Positions 14,495-15,787 of a DNA stretch of 15,787 nucleotides are shown piece by piece; position 1 is the stretch's first letter, and every line of letters starts with the position of its first letter. Under the pieces are notes generated by a model, which saw nothing but the letters and a program-made list of their open reading frames with translations, made no database searches and was not told the DNA's origin. The translations under genes were made by a program, and so were the position numbers. Source of the DNA: Alphaproteobacteria bacterium (GTDB taxonomy: Bacteria > Pseudomonadota > Alphaproteobacteria > Rickettsiales > Rickettsiaceae); NCBI GenBank assembly GCA_030430995.1, contig JAUIKA010000009.1, positions 1 to 15,787 of the forward strand, given 5' to 3'.

Positions 14495-15787
14495 TACAAA
14501 TTCACTTTCAGCTTAAGTGAGCCAGTCACCTGGGAGTAAGATCTATATTTCTTATATTCACTGTCTAGGCAGTATTCAAATTTCCCCTTTTGCCCACTGA
14601 GTTTCGCCCCAGCTTTGAACCTGAATGCGCTGGATTTTATTTTCTTCAGCTGCTCTTCAGGGGCTTTTGAGTTCTTGACAATAGAGATATCAACCCCGGT
14701 GTAGATCTCTGGGGTTATCTTATGATCCTCTGATATTTTGAAGTTCCTCTGTAGCCTTAGGCCAAGCAGAGCGAATATTCTATCTGATGATGTCTTCTCA
14801 TTCTCTGAATCCTGCTTCTTCATAGATGTATGTCCATAGCGAGCACCTATAGATGGGATAAGCCTGCAGGCATCAGATAAATTATGTTTATAACCAATAA
14901 CAGAGCGAGCGCCGAGTCTTGAAACTCTGTATTTATCACCCACATCTACTGATTTTATATCGGTCCTTCCAAGTGAGAGGTAATTCTCCCATATCCAATT
15001 TCCTGGAGTATAAAAAGCATATATGGTTCCCATTTTAGAGTTAGTATTTAGCCTCTCTCCATCTTTCTGCTTTATCCTACCGCCTGAAAGCATGGCTGAG
15101 AGCCCTAGAGTAACATCATCTTTAGGAGAGAAGTCATAACCTATCATCCCACCAGCTCTATAGGAATTGAGCCCTGAAAATGTTTTATTATAAAAACCTT
15201 TCATCCATAGGCCATGTTTTGATGATGCGTCATCACCTGATGCCATCGCTGTTCTATCTTTGCTTATAGCGTCACCATAGGAGGATGTCTCTTTACCTGG
15301 GTTAACATCTTCAAATATTTTTATCAGACCTGTATCTTTATCATATATATACCTATGTGGAATAATCATTACATGCAGAAATTCAGGGGTTTTAGTATAA
15401 TCTGGCTTCTCTGTAGAAAGAGATATAAAGAATTTACCATGTTCATCTATCATTGGACTAACCCTTAAATAATAATCTATACCTTTTTCTAAACTATGGG
15501 GAAATAGAAAGATTTCGTCTAGATTAACTTGTTTGGAGGTTAGCATTAAGCTGCTCTCTGGGTTTAGATGAATGTATAATGGCTTGTTCAAATCAATTGC
15601 ATCTTGCATATCAATTGTTACATCAGCATTATCAAGTTTTAGAATAATACTATTGGGTTTACTGTTTTTCCACAAATAGTTAGGAGCAATATAATTACCT
15701 TTTACCAAACATTCACCTGTAAATTTTAAATTTTCATTCAATATTACTGTATGTGCATATATATTACCTTTAAGTATATTCCTATCT
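14494..15787 (-). CDS. Autotransporter, C-terminal part with beta-barrel domain (5' end beyond window)
   Basis: Type Va autotransporters insert a C-terminal 12-stranded beta-barrel in the outer membrane and export their passenger to the cell surface. The frame is open to the window edge; TTG at 15741 is only the first possible start inside it, and the codons beyond it continue the same beta-rich style, so the gene is truncated here. Counting from that TTG, residues 1-160 look like the end of a passenger plus linker. The barrel begins near GLWMKGFYNKTFSGLNSYRAG (from about 177), with GGMIGYDF, then alternating strands such as SKMGTIYAFYTPG and RLIPSIGARYGH, and ends in SLKLKVNL. The usual C-terminal Phe of the outer-membrane signal is Leu here. 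The passenger function cannot be inferred. The barrel part appears richer in G+C than neighbouring genes. Confidence 0.88.
   Translation of the reverse strand, partial: DRNILKGNIYAHTVILNENLKFTGECLVKGNYIAPNYLWKNSKPNSIILKLDNADVTIDMQDAIDLNKPLYIHLNPESSLMLTSKQVNLDEIFLFPHSLEKGIDYYLRVSPMIDEHGKFFISLSTEKPDYTKTPEFLHVMIIPHRYIYDKDTGLIKIFEDVNPGKETSSYGDAISKDRTAMASGDDASSKHGLWMKGFYNKTFSGLNSYRAGGMIGYDFSPKDDVTLGLSAMLSGGRIKQKDGERLNTNSKMGTIYAFYTPGNWIWENYLSLGRTDIKSVDVGDKYRVSRLGARSVIGYKHNLSDACRLIPSIGARYGHTSMKKQDSENEKTSSDRIFALLGLRLQRNFKISEDHKITPEIYTGVDISIVKNSKAPEEQLKKIKSSAFRFKAGAKLSGQKGKFEYCLDSEYKKYRSYSQVTGSLKLKVNL

Overview
The window is AT-rich (roughly 30% G+C by eye) and looks like a chromosomal segment of a Rickettsiales-type alphaproteobacterium, probably host-associated. 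The support is the AT-rich codon use together with an alphaproteobacterial AddB-like nuclease, a ComEC without a metallo-beta-lactamase tail, an RMD1/DUF155 protein, an SSF-type transporter fused to kinase-like remnants, a class D beta-lactamase and an autotransporter. I see no insertion sequence, CRISPR array, tRNA or rRNA. The placement is inference, since no marker such as 16S rRNA is present.

Left block (1-4491, minus strand): the start of asd (aspartate-semialdehyde dehydrogenase, 3' end outside the window), overlapped by a HIT-family gene, preceded by a 606-aa membrane-anchored protein of unknown function with a disordered, repeat-like tail, and upstream of that comEC. Asd, HIT and the unknown gene are packed tightly enough to be one operon; comEC lies 69 bp upstream and may belong to it.

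Middle (4490-8604): an AddB-like nuclease gene diverges from comEC with the two ATG codons sharing bases (CATG). After it come a 258-bp stretch without a convincing gene, the RMD1-family gene on the minus strand (whose conserved N-terminus has no ATG/GTG/TTG in frame), and divergently tsaB for tRNA t6A synthesis.

Right part (8605-15787): a 970-aa sodium-solute-symporter-like protein with a C-terminal region that looks like a decayed histidine kinase; a 525-bp non-coding interval; then plus-strand manC-like nucleotidyltransferase, rpmI and rplT, and a lipoprotein-type class D beta-lactamase with all its catalytic motifs. An autotransporter gene converges from the right edge, its passenger cut by the window end.

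The genes are mostly unrelated housekeeping and envelope functions in frequently switching orientation; I find no obvious multi-gene novel system. The best leads are the pseudokinase-like SSF fusion, the RMD1 start codon problem, the base-sharing comEC/addB starts, and the repeat-tailed unknown protein co-oriented with HIT and asd.
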